The notes below the pieces were generated by a model, which saw only the letters and a program-made list of their open reading frames with translations, made no database searches and had not been told where the DNA came from. From contig JANRIC010000245.1 of the NCBI GenBank assembly GCA_033765345.1, positions 1 through 17,780 of the forward strand: DNA of 17,780 nt, in the 5' to 3' direction. The position numbers and the translations under genes were made by a program. The stretch is from JANRIC01 sp033765345 (GTDB taxonomy: Bacteria; Bacteroidota; Bacteroidia; Cytophagales; Microscillaceae). Positions 1 through 7,699 of the stretch are shown piece by piece; the first letter of the stretch is position 1, and every line of letters starts with the position of its first letter.

Positions 1-24
1 CACGAATAAGGGCGTTTATTCGTG
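1..24. repeat. Perfect 9-bp inverted repeat at the left edge
   Basis: CACGAATAA (1-9) is the exact reverse complement of TTATTCGTG (16-24), with a 6-base loop; a further copy of the ATTCGTG half follows at about 27-32. There is no T-tract on the plus side. It may be the 3' hairpin of a gene lying left of the window, or a copy of a dispersed repeat. Because the window starts inside it, its full extent is unknown. Confidence 0.5.
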
Positions 25-326
25 CATTCGTGGCAAAATTGATCATCAAGAGAGGAAATTGAATGCACTTATTTTTTATAGAATTATTGTTTGAAAATAC
101 TTGCATGGATCATTCCCACATAAATTGTCAGAGAACCAAAACTTTTTATTATACAAACTAAAATTTGTAGTTAATTTTATTGAAAATTTCTGCCAAGATT
201 ACAGCCTAAGGATTAACCTGCTAAAATCAAAAAAATAAAAAATAATAATTTTACCTACATATTGCCTTATTTTTGTTATTAAATGCACTAAATTATAACC
301 TTAATTCTTACTCAAAAACTAAAAAT
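25..326 (+). promoter_or_regulatory. Non-coding AT-rich leader of the vault operon
   Basis: No reading frame in this stretch resembles a protein. It holds a small dyad, TACAAA (152-157) and TTTGTA (164-169), separated by 6 bases, and a -7-like box further down. The dyad could be an operator, but in DNA this AT-rich it could also be chance. The low GC and lack of coding signal fit a promoter region for the MVP gene that starts at 327. Confidence 0.4.
268..275 (+). promoter_or_regulatory. Candidate -7 box (TATTTTTG) for the MVP operon
   Basis: TATTTTTG fits the Bacteroidota -7 consensus TAnnTTTG exactly. Transcription would start near 282, giving an untranslated leader of about 45 bases before the ATG at 327. 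A good -33 TTG is not visible at the expected spacing, so the call is tentative. The box overlaps an in-frame TTG at 273, which argues against that TTG being the translation start. Confidence 0.4.
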
Positions 327-2834
327 ATGGCAGAAGATACAAACCGTGAAAGAGACCTGGTACTAGCCCCCAATGAATACGCTTTCATTTCCGACCAAAC
401 CAAAGGAAATATCAATGTCTACGTAGGCCCTTACAAAACAAGCTTGGCCAATACCGATAAACCGGTAGTTTTTGATCCTTACTCCAAACGTTTTGAACGT
501 TGTAATCTGGACGAATCCATTCAGACTTTTACCATCGCCCCCGAAGGCTGGTATGTAGTCATGAAAAACCCACCCAAAGACACACAACAGCCCAAAACAG
601 GTACCAGCAACAGCCTTATGGAGCTTCACGTAGGCCGCAAGGTCAATATACCCGGACCCGTCAATTTCGCCCTTTGGCCTGGGCAAATGACCAAGGTCAT
701 TCGAGGGCATCATCTGCGTTCCAATCAATATTTGCTGGTCAGAGTCTACGATGAAGAGCAAGCCAAAGCCAATTGGGCAAAAGCCGTAATCAAAACAAAA
801 GGCACCAGCGAAGGCATTGAAGAAAGCCCCGACATAGTTACCAGTGCCGAAGAAATACCTGATTTGACTATGGGCAAAACCCTGGTCATCAAGGGGGAAA
901 ACATAGCCTTCTATATCCCACCCACCGGCGTAGAAGTAGTCAGAGATGAAGATGGAGAATATGTGCGTGAAGCTGTAACCCTCGAGCGGCTGGAATATTG
1001 TATCTTGCTGGATGAAGACGGAAACAAACGCTACATCCAAGGACCTGCTGTCGTTTTTCCGGAGCCTACCGAAGAGTTTATCTATAAAAATAGCCTGCGT
1101 AAATTCCGAGCCATTGAACTGAATGAAATGAGTGGTTTGTATATCAAAGTGATAGCACCTTATACAGAAGGTAAAATCTCTTACAAAGAAGGGGATGAGC
1201 TTTTTATCACTGGCAAAGATCAGATGATTTATTATCCTCGCCCCGAACACGCCATCATTAAATATGGCAAAAAAGAACGCCATTACTCCATTGCCATCCC
1301 TCCGGGCGAAGGTCGATATTACCTCAATCGCAAAACTGGCAAAATATTCCTCCAAAAAGGACCTATGATGTACCTCGCCGACCCTCGGGAAGCTGTGATG
1401 GTACGCCGGATTTTGCACCCCAATCAGGTCAAACTCTGGTTCCCTGGTAATCAGGAGGCACTCGAGTATAATCTTAAACTTCAGCAACTTAGCAAAAGTG
1501 AAGTCGCCGATTTTGTAGAAGATTCTGAATTGTCTTCTCAAGAAAAAGGTCTGGAAGCCCTGCCCAAGCCCGCAGGTACCGGAAAAGCTATGAAAAAAGA
1601 CAAGGTATCCAAAGAAATCGCAGGCGAAGAATTTGAAAGAGACCAAGCTTTTACGCCTCCCCGAAGCATTACACTCGATACTAAATACGACGGTGCGGTT
1701 ACCATCCGTGTTTGGACGGGCTATGCCATACTAGTAGTCAGCAAAACCGGTACCCGCAAGGTAATCGCCGGACCGCAAACTTATTTGCTTGAGTACGACG
1801 AAACGATCGAAGCCGTAGAACTCTCCACAGGTACTCCCAAAACCCACGAAAATATCTACAGAACCGTTTACCTGCGTGTTTTATATAACAAAGTATCAGA
1901 CATTATCCAGGCCGAGTCTCAGGATTTTACTCAGGTAAGCATCCACCTTTCCTTTAGGGTTAATTTTGAGGGAGACCCTGAGCGTTGGTTTAATGTGGAG
2001 AACTATGTCAAATTCCTGACCGATCACATGCGCTCATTTATCCGAAATGTGGTACAGAAATATACCATTATGGATTTTTACAAAAATGGCATCGAGATCC
2101 TCAGAAATGCCGTGTTGGGCGATCAAGGCACGGATGGCAAAAGACCAGGAAGGCTTTTTGAAGAAAACGGCATGCGTATTTATGACCTGGAAGTACTCGA
2201 TATTCACCTCAGCGACATCAGCATTGAGAATCTACTCATTGCTTCTCAACAAGATGTAGTCAAACAAAATCTAAGAATTGCTTCTGAACAACGTAAACTC
2301 GAATTCACCCGTGAAAGCGAACTCATCAACCAAAGCATCGCCTTGGCCAAATCTGAAACGCTCAAACAAATGCTCGAACTCCAAAAACTGGAGGTTGAAT
2401 CCGAACTACAACTAACCCTGACCAAAACCGAAGCCGAAATACAAAGCAAACAAAAACAATTACAAGCCCAACTCGATGAACAGGCTACTCTTAACCAAAT
2501 CAATCAGGCTGAAATAACCCGTAAACGTGAAAAAGAAGAACTTCAAATTGAACTGGCTCAACTTGAACTCAACCAAACCCTCGAGGAACTCAAAGCCGAA
2601 GTAGCAGCCGTAGTAGCCAAAGCTCAGGCTGTATCTCCAGATTTGATAGCCGCCTTGCAGGCATTTTCCGACAGGGCACTTGCCGAAAAAATGGCGCAGT
2701 CTATGTCTCCCCTGGCTATCTTGGGAGGCAAAAGTATTGCCGAAGTATTGTCTAATCTCTTAAAAGGTACTGTCATAGCACAAGTATTGGAAAAAAACCA
2801 AAACGGTTATATGACCGAGGAAGAAACCGAATAA
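327..2834 (+). CDS. mvp: Bacterial major vault protein (MVP) homologue
   Basis: 835 residues from the ATG at 327; the frame extends back to a TTG at 273 inside the promoter box, so I prefer the ATG, which gives a start like other MVPs (MAEDTNRERDLVLAPNEYAF). In eukaryotes MVP is about 890 residues and 78 copies build the hollow cytoplasmic vault shell. The order here matches. Residues 1-388 are divergent MVP beta repeats, for example the EGDELFITG segment near 288-296. Residues about 389-446 are a charged, low-complexity linker. Then comes another repeat (about 447-500), an SPFH/band-7-like shoulder (about 505-640, with DFYKNGIEILRNAVLG at 583-598 resembling the human DFHKNSARIIRTAVFG), a long coiled cap helix rich in E, Q, K and L (about 641-770), and a cap-ring-like tail (about 771-835, GGKSIAEVLSNLLKG). 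It has no signal peptide or membrane segment, so it should be cytosolic. A stomatin/flotillin alone would lack the repeat arm, so MVP is the best reading. Whether it assembles into particles is inferred. Confidence 0.93.
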   Translation: MAEDTNRERDLVLAPNEYAFISDQTKGNINVYVGPYKTSLANTDKPVVFDPYSKRFERCNLDESIQTFTIAPEGWYVVMKNPPKDTQQPKTGTSNSLMELHVGRKVNIPGPVNFALWPGQMTKVIRGHHLRSNQYLLVRVYDEEQAKANWAKAVIKTKGTSEGIEESPDIVTSAEEIPDLTMGKTLVIKGENIAFYIPPTGVEVVRDEDGEYVREAVTLERLEYCILLDEDGNKRYIQGPAVVFPEPTEEFIYKNSLRKFRAIELNEMSGLYIKVIAPYTEGKISYKEGDELFITGKDQMIYYPRPEHAIIKYGKKERHYSIAIPPGEGRYYLNRKTGKIFLQKGPMMYLADPREAVMVRRILHPNQVKLWFPGNQEALEYNLKLQQLSKSEVADFVEDSELSSQEKGLEALPKPAGTGKAMKKDKVSKEIAGEEFERDQAFTPPRSITLDTKYDGAVTIRVWTGYAILVVSKTGTRKVIAGPQTYLLEYDETIEAVELSTGTPKTHENIYRTVYLRVLYNKVSDIIQAESQDFTQVSIHLSFRVNFEGDPERWFNVENYVKFLTDHMRSFIRNVVQKYTIMDFYKNGIEILRNAVLGDQGTDGKRPGRLFEENGMRIYDLEVLDIHLSDISIENLLIASQQDVVKQNLRIASEQRKLEFTRESELINQSIALAKSETLKQMLELQKLEVESELQLTLTKTEAEIQSKQKQLQAQLDEQATLNQINQAEITRKREKEELQIELAQLELNQTLEELKAEVAAVVAKAQAVSPDLIAALQAFSDRALAEKMAQSMSPLAILGGKSIAEVLSNLLKGTVIAQVLEKNQNGYMTEEETE

Positions 2835-2837
2835 TAT

Positions 2838-3974
2838 ATGAATTTTCATTTATTGTGGATTACTGAAAATTATTTTCCAAGCAAGGGAGGAATGGCCGAA
2901 TCCTGCGATAGGATTGTGTATCATTTGCGCCAAAGGGGAGTCACCGTAGATGTGCTGTATTTCAGCCAACGTGCCACCCGTATTCAGCACGAGATAGTAC
3001 AAGGTGGAAAGACATTAACCTTTCCCATCGAGGAAGAAATGGCTCATAGCTTTAACCTTGCCTGGAATTTCTTGGAAAATTATGAAGAAAAAACTCGTTT
3101 TACACACCTAGTAGCTTTTGGTGGTTTTGCCCCTTTGGTTTGTAGCCCAATTTACGCTGCTTGGTTAGACCTTCCGCTCATTACCCTGATTCGGGGTAAT
3201 GACTTTGATGCAGGGATTTTTTACCCCCGAAGAAGAGCTATTCTACAGGATGCTTTGCAAAGCTCGGCTTGTGTATGTTCGGTTAGCAAAGACAAAATCT
3301 GGAAAATCAACCGACTATACCCCCAAGTCAATACCGCTTATACCCCTAATGGCATCGATCTGGACAACTGGCATTTGCTGGCTTCAGACCGCCAAAGAGC
3401 CCATGAATGGCGCAATGAAAACGTAGAACCCGGACGACGAGTGATTGGTTTATTCGGTCAGCTCAAAGCCAAAAAAGGAGTTCAGTTTTTTCTCAGGGCA
3501 TTAGGAATCTCCGCATGGGCACCCCAGGCTCATTTACTTTTTATTGGCGATCTCAACGAAGAAATTGAAGATTTCCTCAAAGACTACCAAGAACACTTCT
3601 CGTATTCACAGTATGAATTTATGGATCGTTTTTCTTTACTTCCTTATTATGCAGTCTGCGATGTGATTGCAATCCCTTCTTATTATGATGGTTTGCCCAA
3701 TGTCTTGATGGAAGCAGGTGCTTTGGGGATACCTTTTATCGCTTCAAAGGTAGCCGGTATGGCCGATGTGCTGGAAGATCAAAAACACGGATTTTTATTT
3801 CAACCCGGAGATACCAAGGACTGCGCCAGGGCTATCCATGAGTTTTTTCAGGCCAATGAACTTGTTTTAAAAGATATGGGTAATCAGTGTTATCTGACAA
3901 TTAAAACCCAACTCAGCCATACCCAAGAGTGTGATCGATACCTGGAGGTTTTTGAAAATTATGCCAAAAAATAA
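2838..3974 (+). CDS. GT-B (GT4-like) glycosyltransferase
   Basis: 378 residues starting 3 bases after the MVP stop, so translation is probably coupled. It has an N-terminal Rossmann half (LLWITENYFPSKGGMAE, a typical glycine-rich GT4 start at 5-21) and a C-terminal half with GLFGQLKAKKGVQFF (204-218). The donor-binding segment SYYDGLPNVLMEAGALGIPF (281-300) carries the E-x7-E pattern as D284-x7-E292; both are acidic but the first is Asp. There is no signal peptide or membrane helix. The family transfers a sugar from a nucleotide-sugar (often UDP- or GDP-linked) to lipid, glycan, protein or small molecules; donor and acceptor cannot be told from sequence. It is not next to other polysaccharide genes, which makes its place behind a vault gene notable. 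Confidence 0.88.
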   Translation: MNFHLLWITENYFPSKGGMAESCDRIVYHLRQRGVTVDVLYFSQRATRIQHEIVQGGKTLTFPIEEEMAHSFNLAWNFLENYEEKTRFTHLVAFGGFAPLVCSPIYAAWLDLPLITLIRGNDFDAGIFYPRRRAILQDALQSSACVCSVSKDKIWKINRLYPQVNTAYTPNGIDLDNWHLLASDRQRAHEWRNENVEPGRRVIGLFGQLKAKKGVQFFLRALGISAWAPQAHLLFIGDLNEEIEDFLKDYQEHFSYSQYEFMDRFSLLPYYAVCDVIAIPSYYDGLPNVLMEAGALGIPFIASKVAGMADVLEDQKHGFLFQPGDTKDCARAIHEFFQANELVLKDMGNQCYLTIKTQLSHTQECDRYLEVFENYAKK

Positions 3975-4006
3975 AACCCAAAACCTAACTTGTTCGTTTT
4001 CTGGCT

Positions 4007-4963
4007 ATGAATTTGGATAATCTATACAAACTAGCAAGTGAAATCAGACTTGGCGAATGGGGACCAATTCACAGTATATTGGTGTATCAAAATTCGCAGA
4101 TTATTTTTGAAGATTATTTTGAGACTTATGCAGGGGACATCTTGCACGAAGCCCAATCTGTTACCAAAAGCCTGCAAAGTATTCTGGTAGGAATAGCCTT
4201 CGATCAGGGCTGTTTGAAGGATCTGGACGAACCAATCAAAGATTATTTTTCTGATTATCAAGGAATTGATTGGTCTGAGGGCAAAGATCAAATCACTATC
4301 CGACATTTACTGACCATGACCTCCGGGCTTTCTTGGAACGAATCTCAAATACCTTACACGGATATACTGGATAATGACAGCAACCGACTCGTATTGAGCG
4401 ATGATTGGATATCTTATCCCCTTCAAAAACCCATGCAGGCTTCTCCCGGTCAGATTTTTAATTATAGCAGTGCAGCCCCAATCTTACTCTCCCATATCAT
4501 TGCACTGGCCACAGGGATGGACAATGAGGTCTTTGCCTGGGAATACCTTTTTGATCCCTTACAAATAGAAACTTATGCCTACCAAAAAAGCCCGATGCAA
4601 CCTCACATCCTGGGTGATATAGACCTGCTGCCCCGTGATATGGCCAAGCTCGGACTGCTGATGCTCAATCAGGGCAGATGGGAGGGAAAACAAATCCTCT
4701 CCTCCCAATGGGTAAAAAACTCACTCGATACACACGTAATACTTGATGATCGAGCTTATGGCTTTTGGTGGTGGAATAGAACCGTCTTTTCCACAAAAAT
4801 AAAATTTGAAATATATTATGCCTGGGGATACGGTGGACAGCATATTTTTGTGATTCCTGCATTGCAAGCGGTCGTAGTTTTTACTGGAGGATTTTATGAG
4901 CTGACTCTTGCTTCCGAACCTTTTCGGATTTTGGACAACTTTATCCTCCCCGTTTTGGTATAA
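4007..4963 (+). CDS. Serine hydrolase, beta-lactamase class C / S12 family, apparently cytosolic
   Basis: 318 residues beginning 32 bases after the glycosyltransferase. The SxxK motif is S51-V-T-K54 (nucleophile and general base), followed by the family block TIRHLLTMTSGL (97-108). The YxN motif is represented by Y153-S-S155, so Asn is replaced by Ser, and the C-terminal motif is GYGGQ (274-278). These place it with the broad AmpC/DD-peptidase/esterase (COG1680) superfamily. Most relatives are exported, but this protein begins directly with a soluble helix (MNLDNLYKLASEIRLGEWG) and shows no signal peptide or lipobox, which points to an intracellular esterase or amidase rather than an antibiotic-resistance enzyme. 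The substrate is unknown. An alternative start giving an export signal is not visible upstream, as only 32 bases separate it from the previous gene. Confidence 0.88.
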   Translation: MNLDNLYKLASEIRLGEWGPIHSILVYQNSQIIFEDYFETYAGDILHEAQSVTKSLQSILVGIAFDQGCLKDLDEPIKDYFSDYQGIDWSEGKDQITIRHLLTMTSGLSWNESQIPYTDILDNDSNRLVLSDDWISYPLQKPMQASPGQIFNYSSAAPILLSHIIALATGMDNEVFAWEYLFDPLQIETYAYQKSPMQPHILGDIDLLPRDMAKLGLLMLNQGRWEGKQILSSQWVKNSLDTHVILDDRAYGFWWWNRTVFSTKIKFEIYYAWGYGGQHIFVIPALQAVVVFTGGFYELTLASEPFRILDNFILPVLV

Positions 4964-4996
4964 ATTAATTAAATAGGTGCCCATTTAAGATATACC

Positions 4997-5554
4997 ATGT
5001 TTGATCCCGTGTTGAGTATCCCTAAAATATTAAAAGCGTTGGAGTTTGCTGCCGAAATGCATAAAAAACAGAAACGCAAAGGGGAAGAAGATATTCCCTA
5101 TATCAATCATTGTATCCACGTAGCCCGACTCATCAGCGATGTCGGACAAATACAGGATGAAAATCTACTCATTGCCGCTATTTTGCACGATACCCTCGAA
5201 GATACAGAAGCACAACCCCGAGATATACTCACGCTGTTTGGTAAACCTGTGCTGGATATTGTCCTCGAAGTAAGTGACGACAAATCCCTGCCCAAAGCTG
5301 AAAGAAAACGATTGCAGATTGAAACCGCTGCCAAAAAATCTTCCAATGCAAAAATTCTGAAAATTGCCGATAAAATCTCCAATATCCGTGATATTATTGA
5401 TCATCCTCCCAAAGATTGGTCTATCAAGCGACGTTTGGAATACCTCGATTGGTCTGCACAGGTAATCGATCAAATCCGAGGTGCTAACGATCCTCTCGAG
5501 GCACTTTTTGACCAATATCTCCAAGAAGGCAAAAATCTTTTGAATTCAAATTGA
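4997..5554 (+). CDS. MESH1-type small alarmone hydrolase (HD domain)
   Basis: 185 residues, a single HD domain without synthetase, TGS or ACT regions, matching the length of small alarmone hydrolases and animal MESH1 (HDDC3, about 179). Metal ligands are visible in the expected places: H38 in PYINHCIHVARL, H64-D65 and E68-D69 in ILHDTLEDTEA, and D125 in KIADKISNIRDI. The stretch VSDDKSLPKAERKRLQ (92-107) and the later PPKDWSIKRRLEYLDWSAQV are hallmarks of the MESH1 branch rather than of RelA/SpoT. The known chemistry of the family is Mn-dependent removal of the 3'-pyrophosphate of (p)ppGpp; animal MESH1 also dephosphorylates NADPH. It is the fourth gene of the run, 33 bases after the serine hydrolase and the last before a 171-base gap. 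A link between alarmone level and vault function is inference from position only. Confidence 0.9.
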   Translation: MFDPVLSIPKILKALEFAAEMHKKQKRKGEEDIPYINHCIHVARLISDVGQIQDENLLIAAILHDTLEDTEAQPRDILTLFGKPVLDIVLEVSDDKSLPKAERKRLQIETAAKKSSNAKILKIADKISNIRDIIDHPPKDWSIKRRLEYLDWSAQVIDQIRGANDPLEALFDQYLQEGKNLLNSN

Positions 5555-5725
5555 TGCTTTTTGCCCAAAAAAACCTCAACTTCTTTTTACAGCCATATTC
5601 TTAGAAAAAAAAATAAAAAAATCATTTTATATAATAATTCTGTAATTTTTTTGTAATTTTCTGTGGTTTATCTGGAACTTTTTATCGATCAAAAAGTTTT
5701 ACTAGCTCCGTAATATATAACTTTT

Positions 5726-7222
5726 ATGTATTTTTTAGGCATAGATATAGGAACTTCATTCGTAAAAGTATCCGTTGTAGAGAGTAATCAGGGCGTATTG
5801 TTAGGATCCGTGAGTTACCCAGATCAGGAATTAGGTATTTTGAGTGTTCAGGTCAATTGGGCTGAGCAAGAGCCTAAGGTCTGGTGGGATTGCACCAAAA
5901 AGGCAATCTTAAAATTATTTCATACCTATGACATCCGATCAAGAGAAATCAAAGCCATCGGAATTGCTTATCAAATGCACGGATTGGTATTGGTAGATAA
6001 TAAGCAACAAGTGCTGCGCCCCTCGATCATTTGGTGTGATAGCAGGGCAGTAGAAATAGGCAATCAGGCATTTCACGAATTGGGTGAGCAAAAATGCCTT
6101 ACTCATTTACTCAACTCCCCCGGAAATTTTACCGCTTCTAAGCTCAAATGGGTCAAAGACCACGAACCCAATCTATATAGCCGGATAGATAAAGTCCTCC
6201 TTCCTGGTGATTATATCGCCATGGAGCTGACAGGAGAGTGCTGTACCACCATTTCGGGACTTTCAGAAGGAATATTTTGGGATTTTAGAAACCATCAACT
6301 GGCTGATTTTTTATTGAAATATTTTGAGTTTGACCCCAACTTTATCCCTAAAATAGTACCCACCTTTTCAGAGCAAGGTTATCTCAAAAAGGATATTGCC
6401 CAGGAACTAGGGCTTAGACCAGGCATCCCCGTTACTTACCGCGCAGGCGACCAGCCCAATAATGCCCTCTCTGTTGATGTGTTTAATCCGGGCGAAGTAG
6501 CCGCCACAGCAGGCACTTCCGGTGTGATCTATGGAGTGAGTGATGTGGTTAAGTATGATACACTTTCTAGGGTCAATACCTTTGCACACATCAACCACGC
6601 CCAAGAGAAAATTCGCCTGGGTATTCTACTTTGTATCAATGGAACAGGCATTTTGAATTCCTGGATGAAAAATACGTTATTCAGAGAAAAACTGGATTAC
6701 GATTCCATGAATTTTTTGGCCAGTCAAGCACCTATCGGCTCCGAAGGTTTGGTGGTATTACCTTTTGGCAATGGGTCTGAAAGAGTCCTTAAAAACCATA
6801 AAGTAGGAGGGCAGTTTTGCAACCTGAACTTTAATGTGCATCAGATATTTCATTTTTTCAGGGCTGCCCAAGAAGGAATCGTGTTTTCGCTTAAATACGG
6901 ACTGGATATTATGCAAGAAATCGGTGTACAGCCCAAAATACTGCGCGCAGGAAATGCCAATATGTTTCTTAGCCCTACTTTTAATCATACCCTGGCGGGT
7001 GTCGCTCATCTGCCCATCGAACTGTATGATACAGACGGCGCACAGGGGGCAGCTCGTGGCGCAGGTATCGGTTCGGGGCACTTCTTGACCAAAGCCGAAG
7101 CCTTCCGTGGACTTGAAAAACTCAAAACCATTGAGCCGAATCCCGAAGATAAAGAATTGTACGAGGCAGCTTATCAAAACTGGTTAGAGGTGCTTATCAA
7201 ACATACACGAGATTTGGAATAA
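5726..7222 (+). CDS. xylB: Xylulokinase (FGGY carbohydrate kinase)
   Basis: 498 residues, the usual XylB length. The N-terminal phosphate loop is GIDIGTS (5-11); the substrate contact QMHG is at 83-86; the catalytic base is D242 in YRAGDQPNNALS; the second ATPase motif is TAGTSG (261-266); and the adenosine-side motif includes RAGNANMFLSP (407-417) and GAQGAARGAG (438-447). The enzyme phosphorylates D-xylulose at O5 using ATP, feeding the pentose phosphate pathway. No xylose isomerase or transporter lies in the window, so it is an orphan here. The 171-base AT-rich gap upstream suggests its own promoter, although I could not find a clean TAnnTTTG box. A related kinase acting on another pentulose is possible. 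Confidence 0.9.
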   Translation: MYFLGIDIGTSFVKVSVVESNQGVLLGSVSYPDQELGILSVQVNWAEQEPKVWWDCTKKAILKLFHTYDIRSREIKAIGIAYQMHGLVLVDNKQQVLRPSIIWCDSRAVEIGNQAFHELGEQKCLTHLLNSPGNFTASKLKWVKDHEPNLYSRIDKVLLPGDYIAMELTGECCTTISGLSEGIFWDFRNHQLADFLLKYFEFDPNFIPKIVPTFSEQGYLKKDIAQELGLRPGIPVTYRAGDQPNNALSVDVFNPGEVAATAGTSGVIYGVSDVVKYDTLSRVNTFAHINHAQEKIRLGILLCINGTGILNSWMKNTLFREKLDYDSMNFLASQAPIGSEGLVVLPFGNGSERVLKNHKVGGQFCNLNFNVHQIFHFFRAAQEGIVFSLKYGLDIMQEIGVQPKILRAGNANMFLSPTFNHTLAGVAHLPIELYDTDGAQGAARGAGIGSGHFLTKAEAFRGLEKLKTIEPNPEDKELYEAAYQNWLEVLIKHTRDLE

Positions 7223-7269
7223 GCCCCTATATTAGAAACCTACCCAAAACCGTATCTTCAAAACGACCC

Positions 7270-7635
7270 AAAGTATCTTCAGGGAGATGCTCGGCACGAT
7301 GTAGAAGACCTAAAGTATCTTCAGGGAGATGCTCGGCATCATGTAGAAGACCCAAAGTATCTTTAGGGAGATGCTCGGCATCATGTAGAAGACCCAAAGT
7401 ATCTTCAGGGAGATGCTCGGCATCATGTAGAAGACCCAAAGTATCTTCAGGGAGATGCTTGGCACGATGTAGAAGACCCAAAGTATCTTCAGGAAGATGC
7501 TCGGCATCATGTAGAAGACCCAAAGTATCTTCAGGGAGATGCTCGGCACGATGTAGAAGACCCAAAGTATCTTCAGGGAGATGCTCGGCACGATGTAGAA
7601 GACCCAAAGTATCTTTAGGGAGGTATGTAAGACCC
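7270..7635. repeat. Intergenic tandem array, eight 42-bp units plus a degenerate ninth
   Basis: Eight full 42-bp units start at 7270, 7312, 7354, 7396, 7438, 7480, 7522 and 7564, and a decayed copy covers 7606-7635; a fragment (CGTATCTTC) precedes the array near 7250. Units differ at only a few sites, chiefly GGCATCAT versus GGCACGAT, plus CTTCAGG versus CTTTAGG. In the GGCATC variant GATGC-TCG-GCATC forms a small hairpin inside each unit. There are no spacers, so this is not CRISPR. Because 42 is divisible by 3, frames stay open on both strands (14-residue repeats) without a good start codon. It fills most of the 477-base gap between xylB and the AlbA_2 gene. Confidence 0.95.
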
Positions 7636-7699
7636 TAAATATATTCCAAAAGAGACTGCATTATTTTCGGCTTTGGACTTTTTGTCTTAATTTTAAAAC

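Noticed and set aside
273..326. N-terminal extension of MVP from a TTG at 273
   Set aside because: The TTG lies inside the TATTTTTG promoter-like box, and the added 18 residues do not resemble an MVP start; the ATG at 327 is preferred.
363..1646. Long minus-strand open frame (427 codons) opposite the MVP gene
   Set aside because: Composition is rich in Phe and Ile with no recognisable motif; it mirrors the codon pattern of the MVP gene, which has clear homology on the plus strand.
4007..4963. Antibiotic-resistance beta-lactamase
   Set aside because: There is no export signal, the second motif is altered and the context is an operon with cytosolic enzymes; the fold family is mostly esterases and peptidases.
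1..5725. Eukaryotic vault partners (vPARP, TEP1) or a vault RNA near the MVP gene
   Set aside because: I looked for PARP, TROVE/NACHT/WD40-like proteins and a structured RNA beside the gene and saw none; the leader holds only short dyads.
7270..7605. CRISPR array
   Set aside because: The units are contiguous with no variable spacers, and there are no cas genes in the window.
7227..7607. Minus-strand repeat protein of 14-residue units (LGLLHDAEHLPEDT)
   Set aside because: It starts only at TTG, has no promoter or signal, and two minus frames and part of a plus frame are equally open because the 42-bp unit is divisible by three.
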